30,946 nucleotides of DNA, from positions 1 through 30,946 of the forward strand of contig CBFFRP010000315.1 in NCBI GenBank assembly GCA_965644295.1, read 5' to 3'. Under the pieces are notes generated by a model. It did not search any database and was not told where the DNA came from. It worked only from the letters and a program-made list of their open reading frames with translations. A program made the position numbers and the translations under genes. Positions 1-10,920 of the stretch are shown one piece after another. Origin of the DNA: Paraphysomonas bandaiensis. Taxonomy: Eukaryota; Chrysophyceae. Within the stretch, counting starts at the first letter, position 1. Each line of letters begins with the position of its first letter.

Positions 1-190
1 GCTTGCTAACTGCGTTTGCTTTGAGTGATAGAGCGAAAGAGGTTGCACTTTGGTGCTTGCGATGACGCACAAACAGCTTTCGTTGTGTTAAATAGTAGGA
101 TGTAGGATATCAGAGTAAAGCACAAGCACTGACTTTAAACGCTTATTGCTAATAAGAAGACATTCACTACTAGGATTGACTGGTGAACAT
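1..190. repeat. Dispersed repeat, copy A (cut by the window edge)
   Basis: This stretch resembles 11120-11290 and, over a shorter part, 25160-25222. The shared blocks are a segment reading ggttgcactttggtgct, then a block ending in gttaaatagtaggat, then atatcagag and agacattcactact. The copies differ by substitutions and small indels, as expected of an old interspersed repeat. No ORF is evident. The element class is unknown. Positions 191-324 show no gene. Confidence 0.6.
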
Positions 191-324
191 ATGATAACTA
201 GATGTTACTAAGAACAGATGGTACATGAATATGTTGTGAAGTGTTGGGATTAATAATTATAATCTTCCTCGAAAGTACGTTGTGTGAAACAAAACAAGTT
301 ACGGGTAGAGCAAGGATAACCTCT

Positions 325-329
325 GTGTA
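325..329. repeat. Target-site duplication of the copia element, left copy
   Basis: gtgta directly outside the 3' LTR. The same five bases lie directly outside the other LTR. Five base pairs is the usual duplication length for copia-type integrases. Confidence 0.85.
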
Positions 330-650
330 TATTGACTAAAGACCATTTTCAGATGATTAAGATCGTTGTAAGAGAAGTTTAAGTTAGTCAAACTAGATAG
401 ATTACTTTATTATGATTGTATACACAATTGTGTGTGTTGTCATGTAGCACATGTCAACAACATGATAAATTATTTCGTTCATGTTAACCACTGCTCAACT
501 TCCGTATCTTGAATCGTCATGATATAATACTTCAGTTTCACAGTTATAGCTATATAGCACCTTTTGACTATTGACTACGTATTACTGTTTTTCACATTGT
601 ATTTAACGTATTCTACAGTACTATCTTAGAGAACCATACGTATTCCAACA
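330..650 (-). repeat. 3' LTR of the copia element
   Basis: This matches 5518-5838 base for base at a constant offset of 5188. In element orientation it begins TGTTGGAATACG, close to the start of Drosophila copia-type LTRs, and ends in GTCAATA. The left boundary was set at 330 because the 5 bases outside it (325-329, gtgta) equal those outside the other LTR, and because the primer-binding site abuts the corresponding position in the 5' LTR. Confidence 0.93.
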
Positions 651-659
651 CTCCTCCTC
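651..659 (-). promoter_or_regulatory. Polypurine tract of the copia element
   Basis: On the minus strand this reads GAGGAGGAG, directly abutting the TG start of the 3' LTR. That is the expected position for priming plus-strand DNA synthesis. Confidence 0.8.
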
Positions 660-816
660 AATGTAGAAACGAGTAATCGTCATTATACTGCAGCTATATA
701 TATCATCTAGTCATCTTAGGATAAAACGGATGTGAAAATCTTCATAAAGATACTGTGAACATCACACTTCGCTGTAACACAGTTATGTGGGATTCTTACC
801 CACTAAAAACACACCC

Positions 817-3800
817 TTAACCTTTCTTGAACCGCTTCTTCTGATTCTTCTCAACTTCATTTGAAATGCTCCTCTTTTCCCCTGTGATAGTTTCTTCATG
901 GAGTTTAAAGAGCTTTGTAGATAACGCTTTTGTAAATATGTCGGCCGCCATATCCTTAGTCGATACATGAATCAATCTGGCTGTAGGAAACCTTCCATTT
1001 ACGTGTTCCCGAACCCAGTGGTACTTTATCTGAATATGTTTTGATCTTTTGTGATAGACTGGATTTTCTGACAGATCTTTTGCACTCTTGCTGTCCATGA
1101 AGAATGGGGTTGGCTTCGTCAATGCGAGTCCTAGCTCTCGTAACACCCCCGTAGCCACACCAGTTCTTGCATGGCCGCATATTCAGCCATATACTCGGAC
1201 TCCATACTGGAAGTTGCAACTGTAGTCTGCAGTTTGGACTGCCATGCGATTGCTCCAGCACATAAGAATACAATATAACCGGTAGTTGAACGTCTCGTTA
1301 GTATATCACCTGCCCAGTCCGCATCACTAAATACATGTAAATCAAACTTACTCCCACTGAATTTGATTCCTTTGCTGGTGGTGCCTCTCAAATATTTCAA
1401 TAAATGAATAGCTAAACGACACGATGCGTATGTAGGATTACTGCTGTATCTCGATAGTAATCCGATTGCATAGGCGAGATCTGGTCTTGTGTGGAGTGCG
1501 AGATACAGGATTGCTCCAATAATACTACGATACGGAAATTTTGAGACCCAGTCCTCCTGTTCTGATGTAAGTTCCCGTTCTGCAGCTAGTAGTTCTTGTG
1601 CATTTGATGGCAACGGAGCTTCCTTATTCTTTCTACTGTTTCCCATGACATGGTTGAATTTCTGAATCACTTTCTCCGCATACTGTGATTGATCTAGTTT
1701 GAACCAGTCTTCGCCTCTCGTGATTCGAATATTTAGGAAACTTTGGCACTCTCCCATGTCCCTCATTTCAAACGTTTGGCAGAACTTGTTCTTGACAAAA
1801 ACAAGGAATTCAAAATCCACAGATGCGATTATGATGTCATCTACATACAGGAGTAATAACGTAAGTTTGCCTTGGTGCCAACGATAATATAAGCAGGTAT
1901 CTAACACGCATGATCTAAACTGCATTGACTTTATGAATTTATCGATGTGGCGATTCCACTGACGCGGTGAGGCTCGTAAACCATATAGTGCTTTGATGAG
2001 TTTAAAACACCATCCATTGCTGAGCTCCTCATCTGGAGGTGGGTACATGTAGACATCTTCATCTAAATTTGCATAACAAAATGCAGAACTGACATCAAGC
2101 TGGTGTACATGCATATGGAACATAAAAGCAATTGCAATCACGAGCCTGATAGTTATCCCTTTGACAACCGGTGCAAATGTAGATGGCTCCTCCTCAGTTT
2201 TCTCCTGAAGATTTCCTAGTGCGACTAGTCGAGCTTTATACTTCTGTATGTTGCCTAGTATGTCACGCTTGAGTTTGTGAACATACTTACATCTGATTAA
2301 TTTGACCCCAGATGGTCGACGTACTATCTTCAAAACGCCTCTTCGTAAAAGAGCTTTCTTCTCTATTCGTCTGGCTGTTCTCCATTCTTCCGCTTGAGGG
2401 GACCTCTCCGCCTCTAGAAAACTGTTCGGTTCATGGACGTGTTTATTCTCAGTACTCTCCTCTGAATCCATGACATTTACATCGGCATCCATTACCTCTA
2501 TCATGTTAATTTCTCCTAACACTGAAGCATTAGCTAGCCTCCTCCGTAAACGCTTACGTTTCTCTGCATCCCTTTTAGATACTCTCTGTAGGGTATTAGT
2601 ACTGTTAGAATTTATAGTATCAGTATATTCAGGTACTCCCTGTTTTACTGCTCGATCAGGTTCTCCCTGAGCTGCATCTGCATCAAGTACTCCTTGAGTC
2701 ATATCTTCATCAGGTGCTCCCTGACTAATACCATGGTTAACTAGCTGCTCCTGATGGCTCTCAGGTGCTGGGATAGTGGACGTACTCCGTCCATCAGTGG
2801 TACTAGAAGCGTCCCTCGTTCCCGTATATCCCGTGTATCCAGGCGTATTCCTTGTCATTACCTGAACATCTTCTATATGTATGGGTACCTTCTGCTCAAT
2901 GTGGGTTCTCCCCGCAGTTACAAGTGACCGATAACCAACAATGACACCCTTTCTTTCTACCACTCTGGTGGTCTTGTACAACAGCCCGTCTTCATCGTCT
3001 ATGTGAAAAGTCTTCACGAGATGCTGATAATCATTCACCGTCTTTGGTCTAGGTGCTGTTCGTACTCGAAGAGCGTCGATTTCTGCGTAATATTCTTCGG
3101 TGCGGGAAGGTATACTCTCATCTGTGAGTATGTGTACACACGTAATTACCTTATCGGTTGCTGGGAGATACACCTGGTATCCAACTTTATCTTCCGAATA
3201 TCCCACTAGGTATCCAATCTTTGATTTATCGTCCCAGTCCTTTCGCCTGTCCGCCTTAGGTGTCAATATATAAGTTTTGCACCCCCATACTCTAAAATAT
3301 TTCAAACTGGGTGGCTGACCCGTGACATACTCATATGGGGACATGTATCCTCTGTCCGTCCTTGTAGGGAGTCTGATCAGTGTATAGCGAGCAGCATGAT
3401 ACGCGTCTAACCAGAATGGAACCGGTAGGCCTGACTGCAACAACATCGCCAACGCCATCTCTGATGCAGTCCTGAATTTTCGCTCCTCTACTGCATTCAT
3501 TTCCGGACTATCTGTTGAAGACCAAGTATGTTTGTAGCAGCCTTGTGATCTCAAATAGCTCCTAAGTTCTTGATTTATGAGTTCTCCAGCTCCATCAGCG
3601 TGGTAGTGGTCCACTCTCAGCTTATATTGCCTAATCTCTCCTTCGAACACCTCTCTAAAAAACTGAATCACTTCTTCTTTAGTACGCTGGTTTACGCCTT
3701 TTACCCAGAACATCCTACTCGGGTGATGAGTTAGTTTGATCACGTAGCGCTCATCACCTCGAGCGGGAGTATTCAGAAATACTTGCACATCAGCCGATAT

Positions 3801-5534
3801 GTCCGGCTTGACATCCGTATCCTCCTTTGTGTGAAACGAAACTCTCGTAATCTTTGATCTGGCACATATGCTACAGAGACAAGATTTTTTTAATGCAGTC
3901 TTCGATAGGTGCTTCCTCTGCAGATTTGAGCCCGTGAACAACATCCTTCTATGTGCCTCCGTTAGAGCCCCTTTGTTGAAATGGCCCATTCTCCTATGCA
4001 GCAGTTCCAGCTCGTCCTCACCAGTCCTATCGCTAAGATTTACTTCACAATTACTCGGTGTAGACACATCTGGAAGCTCCAACAGCTGCTGAGTTGGAAC
4101 TGCAGTCATTCCATTTTTCATGGGTCCCTCCAGTACCAGCTCACCGGTATTACAGTCATAAATTTGGATCCCATACCACACCGTGAATCGATAGCCCATT
4201 TCGTTCAGCTTACGTCCGGAGCACAGGCATCGATTGATCTGATCTGAAATTTCTATGTCTCTCCATGCTCCACGGGAACCCACACTTGTGATATGAATCT
4301 CTGATCCCTTCTTAGATCCGTTTATCACCTTTGATGTATTCATATGAGTGTCAAGCATGGTCACATCATTCATCAAGAACATTGATGATGAACAGCATGT
4401 ATCTATGTATGTATAGTGTTCAGCAGTACCAATCATACAACATGTGTCACTTTTATCATATATATCAACAGCACAGTCATAAAGCATATTCGCTTCGGAC
4501 TCCGAGTCAGACTCGGTTCCTCCTCTGCGGATATTCTCGAATGTGAAAACCTTCCCAGATTTCTGGGGTTTCTTGGTCTTTCCAGTCGAATTTCGGGGAC
4601 ATTCGTTCGCGCGATGGTTTTTGGATTTGCATACTCTGCATCCTGTATATTCCTTACTGCCCGGTCTTTGTCCCTTCGTTTCCCCCTTTTTCTTCCTACA
4701 TTGTTCTGTATTATGATTGTGTATTATACCTTTCTTCGAGCAATAAGTGCACTTCCTCTTTGTAGATACTCTCTCTTTCTTTCGAGGCTTTTCAATATGA
4801 TTCAGCTCCTCCGTGCTCTTGCGCTTCTTCTCTATGATTTTCCTCCCATACTTGGTGTCGTCGAACTGTTCGATACGTTTGGATAGCAATTCATATGGTA
4901 CATCATCGGGCATTAAATACAGGGCATAATTCAAACCGTCATATTCATCACTGATAATTCCCTCCTTCAGCCTACTAATTTTTGATTCTTCCGTTACCGT
5001 TTGGTTATGCGCCTGAAGTTCACGAAGAAGCAGCTCAAAACGCAGTACATACTCTTTCGCGGTCTCCCCTGGCTTCATCTCGAATGATCCAAACTGAGCA
5101 AGCAGAGCACTAATCTTGTTTTGTGTTCCCCCTTCAAAACACGATTTAAGAGTGCTAACCATCTCTCTGGCGCTGAACTTATTAACTCTTCCTTCAGCTG
5201 CCTTGAACTCCTTGTGCTTCAGATGAAACTTCTGCAGCGCCTTCGGAGATCGCTTCACCGCCTCTCTGCAGTATGAGTAGGCAATTGCATTCGCCTTCCA
5301 ATACTTGTCCACCGCTTCTTTGTAGGACTTGGTCTCAAGACTATTCAGGGGTTGAATTCCGAAATCCTCTTCCTCTGGTGGCCTTTCTAGAGCCACCTCA
5401 CTCTGCTCCTTTCTCATAAGGAACGTCTCAAAGTCTTCGATCCATTGTTCAACGTTGCTCTCGTCGAACCATGGAACATCAGCTCTATCCTCCTTCTCTC
5501 CTCCGCATTCGCTACCATATTGACTAAAGACCAT
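817..5534 (-). pseudogene. Copia gag-pol polyprotein with one frameshift near its end
   Basis: The frame is open from the ATG at 5534 to a stop at 1131; RNase H then continues in another frame to 817. Numbered from the ATG: a Gag region; two CCHC-type knuckles (about 262-279, a loosely spaced variant, and 299-312, exact CX2CX4HX4C); protease motif YIDTCCSS (about 377-384); integrase HHCC zinc finger (about 511-558) and DDE residues in ADVQ (582), HADG (647) and NAVEERK (683); reverse transcriptase with QLDVSSAF and YVDD (1230-1233); RNase H with SDADWAGD and SSMESEY. The open frame runs past YVWLRG-type RNase H sequence (ELVWLRG) into a stop shortly after a C5 run at 1146-1150, where the second frame takes over. 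The first frame is 1467 codons long from this ATG. A TTG further upstream (5579) keeps the frame open, but the ATG is preferred. Without the last RNase H segment the element may not be autonomous unless the break is a base-calling error. Confidence 0.9.
5510..5517 (-). promoter_or_regulatory. Primer-binding site of the copia element
   Basis: On the minus strand this reads TGGTAGCG, directly abutting the end of the 5' LTR. It equals the first eight bases of the yeast Ty1 primer-binding site, complementary to the 3' end of initiator tRNA-Met. It lies inside the open gag-pol frame, so it is also coding. Confidence 0.8.
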
Positions 5535-5838
5535 TTTCAGATGATTAAGATCGTTGTAAGAGAAGTTTAAGTTAGTCAAACTAGATAGATTACTTTATTA
5601 TGATTGTATACACAATTGTGTGTGTTGTCATGTAGCACATGTCAACAACATGATAAATTATTTCGTTCATGTTAACCACTGCTCAACTTCCGTATCTTGA
5701 ATCGTCATGATATAATACTTCAGTTTCACAGTTATAGCTATATAGCACCTTTTGACTATTGACTACGTATTACTGTTTTTCACATTGTATTTAACGTATT
5801 CTACAGTACTATCTTAGAGAACCATACGTATTCCAACA
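5518..5838 (-). repeat. 5' LTR of the copia element
   Basis: The 321-bp partner of 330-650, with no difference found on reading the two side by side. As the 5' LTR it should carry the promoter. The first ATG of the gag-pol frame (5532-5534) lies inside it, 17 bases before its end, as in yeast Ty1, whose TYA start also lies in the LTR. Confidence 0.93.
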
Positions 5839-5843
5839 GTGTA
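5839..5843. repeat. Target-site duplication of the copia element, right copy
   Basis: gtgta immediately follows the 5' LTR and matches 325-329. Host flank resumes at 5844. Confidence 0.85.
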
Positions 5844-5910
5844 TGGTCTAATTCTAACACAGCATCATAGGCTATGCATTGTATACTAGAACTCGTAATA
5901 AACACGGGTT

Positions 5911-7791
5911 CTACAAATTTCTTCTAAGAACTAACCCAAAGTGTGCCATATGTTCCGTAATTTTAATCATATCCTCCATGAAGCGATCGTCAGATAGCAC
6001 GGAAGATCGAATGTGTGAAATGATTTGAAATATCGACATATCAGGTGCCCCAAATAAAGGTGGAAACAACACAGCGTAATACAATACGTGTATAGTGCTG
6101 TAGCATAAAAGAAATGCAACTAGCGGACCAGTGGCAGCACCGGAACGGACCACACACATTCCGGCAAGAATGGATGTTGCCGGTAATGCAGGAAGAATAA
6201 ACCGAATCTGGTATCCACCTCCCAAAATCCCCACCAACGTTAAACCTGCAAAGAAGCATGCCGGCCACAAGGCAAATATTACTACAGAAATAGATCTTGA
6301 AAGTTTCGTGTTGATATTGGGTATTTCACATTGGCATGTAGTGGCCGGGCGAAATATAACATAGACGCCAACACCTATAGCATATAGCGTTCCCACCACG
6401 TGAAGAGGACTCACTGCAAAAGTACTAGACATGTAGAAAAGTGGGTGCTGGGAGAGGGCGTTCTGAAGATATACTGAGTTTCTTACCATCTCTTCCGATG
6501 GCCACGCATTCGGGATCCACCGTCCTGTTACAGCCTGAAAAAGTGGGTTACAATTACTACAAGGACATATACAATGCAGATTTTACATGCTCAAGCACAA
6601 ACTTACGTGATAGACAAACACCCATGGACCATGTCCTCCAGCTATGCCAAAAAGGAATATCGCTGCACAACTGATTGCTGTTCCCACTTCTCGGTGATGA
6701 AAGTATATATTGAATATTGTCCAACACAACAAACTGGGCATGAGCGCCCAGTTAGTTATTTTGCAGTTCAGAGCTAACAACCCATATGCAAACCCTGAGA
6801 CAAGTTGAAGTAGGTGTTGTAGAGTACGAGAATTCGACCGGCGGCAAAAATATAAGTGCAAGACTGCACACAGTACTACTGTAAATGCAGCTGCATTATC
6901 AATCCAAATCTTTTGGGAGCAGAAAGCAGCTATAGGACAAAAAAGATATACTACTACTCCCCACATGGCAGTTACATGTGCCTTGTTGCATTCCTGCTTG
7001 GATTGCAGCGGGGTGCTATATAGGAGAATAGTTAAGGGGTACATGAGACCCGCAGTTGCAATATGCATGAACACAGACGCCATAGGAAGTGATAGGCCAA
7101 TGTAGTTCAAAGAGTAAACGAAGTACACAAAAAAAGGAGGATGAATGAAGAGCGCATCGTTGTAGTTTGATGAAGACAACTGATAGGTCTGAACCAGGTC
7201 CGTGTTTCTGAGACTGTAGTCAAAGAAATTTTTCGAAACAGCTCCCACCAACGTCTATATATATTCCATGGCGAAAATACACGTCAGCAGATATCCAGAG
7301 TACGGATAGGTATAGATAACATACTTAAGAAACCTACTTCATGCTACGTAGTGACATTAGCCTCCGGTCGCCAACACTACGACGACCGTATGTACAACGC
7401 TTACCTCAAATATGACCTCGTCCATCTCCCTGTGGTTATGAACTACTTTCTGCAGTCCAGGTTCGAGTGCACCCAACACATCGACTTTTTTCCGACGTAA
7501 TGTTGCCAAGCGCAGTATCAGGCCCACTAGTAGCACACATACCATACTGGTTGTCATGAACATGGTTCGCCCCCGAGAAACAGAAGATGCGGAATGCTTC
7601 GACGTAGTAAGCGCATGAATGTGGCGTATTACGCCTGGCACGACTATACATGCGACAATACACGCCAGACAGAAGTATCCTATATTTGTCGTAATTTCAC
7701 TGTCTGGAACCATTTCGTAAGATCCCGACAGTATCTTTCTAGGCCGATCGCTGGATACTATGCACATATATGAGACAAAAATAAAGTACAT
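5911..7791 (-). CDS. GT-C superfamily (ArnT/PMT-like) membrane glycosyltransferase
   Basis: Three exons on the minus strand: 7791-7405, 7254-6607 and 6534-5911, about 552 aa. The introns are 150 and 72 nt with donors GTAAGC and GTAAGT and acceptors TATATATAG and TTTTTCAG; both are phase 0, and the longer has a CTGAC branch-point-like motif. The protein is strongly hydrophobic, with predicted membrane spans from about residue 33. The loop after the second span carries an Asp-Glu pair (D124-E125), and an HPP motif lies at 167-169. A late QIRFILPALP motif also recalls this superfamily. GT-C enzymes use dolichyl-phosphate sugars on the lumenal side of the ER. The donor, acceptor and exact family cannot be told from the sequence. 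The start ATG at 7791 gives a short N-terminus before the first span; a later Met is possible. The PA-domain gene ends only 60 bp upstream on the same strand. Confidence 0.7.
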
Positions 7792-7851
7792 TTCTTGCTT
7801 CTATACAATTCGTTCGTCGCGGGTACACATATGTAATATATATATATTCCG

Positions 7852-8358
7852 CTACACACCATAAGATATCCTAGCTGTCACATCTGGACAACTCTTTTCA
7901 CCGCAAATACGCTGTAATTCTTGCCAAAAGGAGTTTCCTACCATGACGGTCGGTACGAGTGTCGGGTCGTCGTTACCTCCTGGTGGAAAGACGATATCAT
8001 CGGTGTTGACCAAAATAAGAGCTCCATAGCCAGCTTCCAAAGCATGCTTGGCCTTTGTGTCAAACGAACAGCCTCCTCTTTTCACAGACACAATACTATT
8101 TTTTGTTTGCGACGACAGTGCCTTGATGTTAGATTCACAGAATTCTGTTTGTAATAGTGATAAACTTCCTGTGATAGAAAAGTCCTTCCCGACGCTGAAC
8201 AAAGCCACGTTACAGTGTTGACTGAATGTGGTCTTTGTTCCTACACCAAACGTGCATTCTGCTCGGTATTTTCTGTCATCGAGTGAACCAATGTGATTAT
8301 TACTGTATATTCCCACTGTAAACGACAGTAATAGCACTGATAACAGCAACAGTATCAT
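7852..8358 (-). CDS. Secreted protease-associated (PA) domain protein
   Basis: A single-exon frame of 168 aa from the ATG at 8358; an in-frame GTG further upstream was not used. Residues 1-17 form a hydrophobic signal peptide rich in Leu. The rest matches a PA domain: IVSVKRGGCSF, then KAKHALEAGYGALILVN, then VPTVMVG. There are several cysteines, suggesting disulfides. The size and layout recall the short secreted PRADC1-type proteins. PA domains are non-catalytic modules found in vacuolar sorting receptors, peptidases and RING ligases; no catalytic domain or transmembrane span follows here. It ends 60 bp before the GT-C gene on the same strand, and the two could be one transcript. The amino-acid transporter gene is divergent, starting 436 bp to the right. 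Confidence 0.7.
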   Translation of the reverse strand: MILLLLSVLLLSFTVGIYSNNHIGSLDDRKYRAECTFGVGTKTTFSQHCNVALFSVGKDFSITGSLSLLQTEFCESNIKALSSQTKNSIVSVKRGGCSFDTKAKHALEAGYGALILVNTDDIVFPPGGNDDPTLVPTVMVGNSFWQELQRICGEKSCPDVTARISYGV

Positions 8359-8793
8359 TCTATTTCGAGTTAACGACACTGTTCAGGAGAATAAAAGCGA
8401 GTCAACTGTATCTGTATATATGGTGATTTGTACATTCCTCCATTGCAAGATAAGCCTCATATTCAGCCCAGAGAAGTACGAAGTAACATTTGCTTTTGAC
8501 ATATTCAGAATCCCCGAAACCCCAGGTTTTTGCACTAAAGTGTTGGAGCTCAAAGGATACTACGTACGACTCTGCCTACAAATAGCTAGCTCTTATCCAA
8601 TCACCTAAAAGATGGTAGGCTTGAATTGTTGTGATTGAAACTGTTCAACTACACCAGTACAAAAGAGGCACGGTGTACGGCACACCGCTTTGACTGGCAA
8701 GATCATCACTTGCGGGGCAATATATCTCAATTGATTCAAACGGGTCTAATTCAATAGACCTATAAATTATATCAAGGATTGCATCTTTGAAGC

Positions 8794-10507
8794 ATGAAAT
8801 CCGTCACTGACGAATACATTCCAATTAGCACCTTTGAACAGACCAAAGAGGGCAAGTATGGGGCTATCTCAATATCCAGTGACACAGAATCTCACAGTCC
8901 CAAGTTTTTCTCTTTTGAAAACATTGGTATAATTGCGAATACCATGAGCATTCTTTTGGCTGCTGCAATTTTTTCAATCCCTTGGTCTTTTTTCGAAGCG
9001 GGTATTTTCGGGGGACTGATTATTGTGTCGTTTTCGTCATTCCTGTCGTGCCGTACCATTATGGCCCTTCTTGAAGCTCAAAAGTCACTTTATCTCCAGA
9101 GTGGCCAAGTTTATGATTATCCAGATATTGCCGCTAAATATTTAGGTGGACGGGGGTGGGCTACTTCTGTGATTACTGCAACATCAGTATCTTGTATCGG
9201 TGGATGTGCTGGGTTTGTCATATTCATCGGGCAGATATGCTCACAGGAACTCGGCTTACCCTTAAAGTATTCAATTGGCCTTCTTTCGATTCCAATGATA
9301 TTTCTTTCTTGGATACGATCATTCAGAGAGTTAGCGGTATTCACTGTATTCGGAGTGTGTTCCGTTGTTCTTGCTGTGGGGGCTATCTTCATTGAGGGAT
9401 ATCCCGTTGATCAATCTACGCTAGAGGTAAAATCGTTGGATATTATACCTACAATTGCATTTCTTGGAAATGCGACTTTTCTTTTCACTATTCACTATTG
9501 CGTGCTGGCTATGGGAGCAGAGACCCTACGAGCGCACCAGAATCAATCATCTATGTTCTCTGAAATCCCATTGGTTGTAGATCGACTTACACTACCGGTG
9601 AATATGGCCTTCGTCTTGGGTACGGTGGTAGTGGCATGTCTTGGTCTGGTGGGCCCTCTTGTTTACAGTGGAAAAGCTCTTGTCAGGCAAGCGATACGAT
9701 AACTGCTTTGTAATTGCGTTTGTCAACAATACTCTGTCGTCCTATGTCAGTAAAAAAAACAGTATTTTACATCATACGACAAGTACCATTATAGATGTAA
9801 TATTAGACTATTGAATTTTTATAATGTGGATTACTATAGAGACTCTCGAGGAGTAGTTGTTTCTGGTTGTGAAGATACAGTTTGTCAGAATATAGTTCTA
9901 AATCTTCCTCCAGGACTCCCCAGGTGGAGTCGAATGTGTTGTACACTGTAACTCTAACTGTTTTTTTGTTTTTGACAGAGCTGTTGTCGGGGTAATGCTC
10001 GTGACTTCAATCATTATAACTTACATGGTCCTTCTTGCCCCTGCCAGAGAGCATATCGAGAATTTTGTGATACGGTAAATAGTAAGCGTTACTGTGCTAT
10101 TTTCACGACGCATGTATTCGTGCCTGGCACTGTATTCCTGACGATAGGTGTTTCAAAGTTTAATTATGTCGTTTACTAAATTGTACAGAGTATGCAAACC
10201 ATCAAGTGGTACATGCACGATTTGGTTGCAAAATACTGTCAGAACAGTACTGGTCCTCTCTACTTGCGTCATTGCCACGCACACACCTTATTTTGGCTCT
10301 GTTTTACAGACAGTTGGAGGAATTACTGATGCATTTCAGTCTTATGTAGTACCCGCGTTGATTTACCTGCAGATGATACGCCTCATGGATGGGCATGGAT
10401 CTGTGTTCTATTTTTATGTCTTTGTGCTTGTTTTTGGAATAGGACTAGTGTTGTTTACTATGTACCTCACGACTGAGAGTATTTATGCATACAATAGTAC
10501 GTCGTAG
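8794..10507 (+). CDS. AAAP-family amino-acid transporter
   Basis: Predicted exons 8794-9686, 9979-10074 and 10189-10507 give 435 aa in a continuous frame; both junctions are phase 2. Intron 1 appears to use a GC donor (CAG|GCAAGC) with acceptor TTTTTGACAG; intron 2 uses GTAAAT and TTGTACAG. The protein has a soluble N-tail of about 45 residues, then about ten to eleven hydrophobic spans. The first carries the family's early helix (SILLAAAIFSIPWSFFEAG). The last exon has the characteristic C-terminal helices, with RTVLVLSTCVIATHTPYFG and a following YVVPALIYL. The family (solute carrier 32/36/38-like, Pfam Aa_trans) moves neutral amino acids across plasma or vacuolar membranes with protons or sodium. 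Substrate unknown. The loop after GPLVY is short for the family, so a small extra exon in 9687-9978 is possible. Confidence 0.85.
9687..9978 (+). other. Predicted GC-AG intron in the transporter gene
   Basis: The exon ends CTTGTCAG and the intron opens GCAAGC, the classic GC-AG donor context. The acceptor is a T-rich tract ending GACAG at 9978. No GT donor nearby gives a phase-compatible join that keeps all of exon 1. Confidence 0.6.
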
Positions 10508-10900
10508 GTATCTAATTTAATAATTAGATGTAATCAGTACTATTCAGCTATAAAATGGTATCAACAGTCATTAAATCTCACAACTATTTTCTACGCATTA
10601 ATCGTTGTGTTGCCGTATGATGCGATATATATCGTGCAATTGATGTGTGTTCATAGTATTACACACAGTGGGAGGAGGGGGAATCTTCGAATCTGTAATG
10701 ATACAACACTGGCAATATATATACTATATACTATATACTGGTTATACACACTGACTGTGCCCCTGTTATACCTAGTATTAGTAGTAGGAAGTAATAAAAT
10801 ACAACGCAGGTCACATCTCCTGACTGTACTCCTAGAGTGTTTATAATATAATAAGGTATTTCTTCCCTAAACAAAGTCGAACTCGCACTTTTTCGTGGTG
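10508..10900. other. Intergenic stretch with AT-rich simple sequence
   Basis: No gene is supported. An irregular ATAT/ACTATAT microsatellite lies at about 10715-10742. Short ORFs here show no protein-like features. Confidence 0.5.
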
Positions 10901-10920
10901 TTTTGAGGGATAAGTACCGG

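Larger units (their letters stand above)
330..5838 (-). mobile_element. Ty1/copia LTR retrotransposon, nearly complete
   Basis: A 5509-bp element on the minus strand with two LTRs that I read as identical. It has a 5-bp target duplication (gtgta), a Ty1-like primer-binding site and a polypurine tract. One long gag-pol frame runs in the order Gag, protease, integrase, reverse transcriptase, RNase H, which defines the copia superfamily. LTR identity and only one visible frame break indicate a recent insertion. It sits about 70 bp beyond the stop codon of the GT-C glycosyltransferase gene, in the same orientation, probably in or near that gene's 3' UTR. Confidence 0.95.

Noticed and set aside
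333-650. Alternative LTR starting at the TG of 333 to give TG..CA ends
   Set aside because: The gtgta duplication and the directly adjacent primer-binding site both fit a boundary at 330 and not at 333.
956-1273. Minus-strand ORF overlapping the copia RNase H region
   Set aside because: It is a shadow frame; the RNase H signature lies in the two other frames.
4416-4886. 156-aa plus-strand ORF
   Set aside because: Antisense to the copia Gag zinc-knuckle region; no independent features.
6441-6777. Plus-strand ORFs over the GT-C gene
   Set aside because: Antisense to well-supported exons and to an intron with good splice sites.
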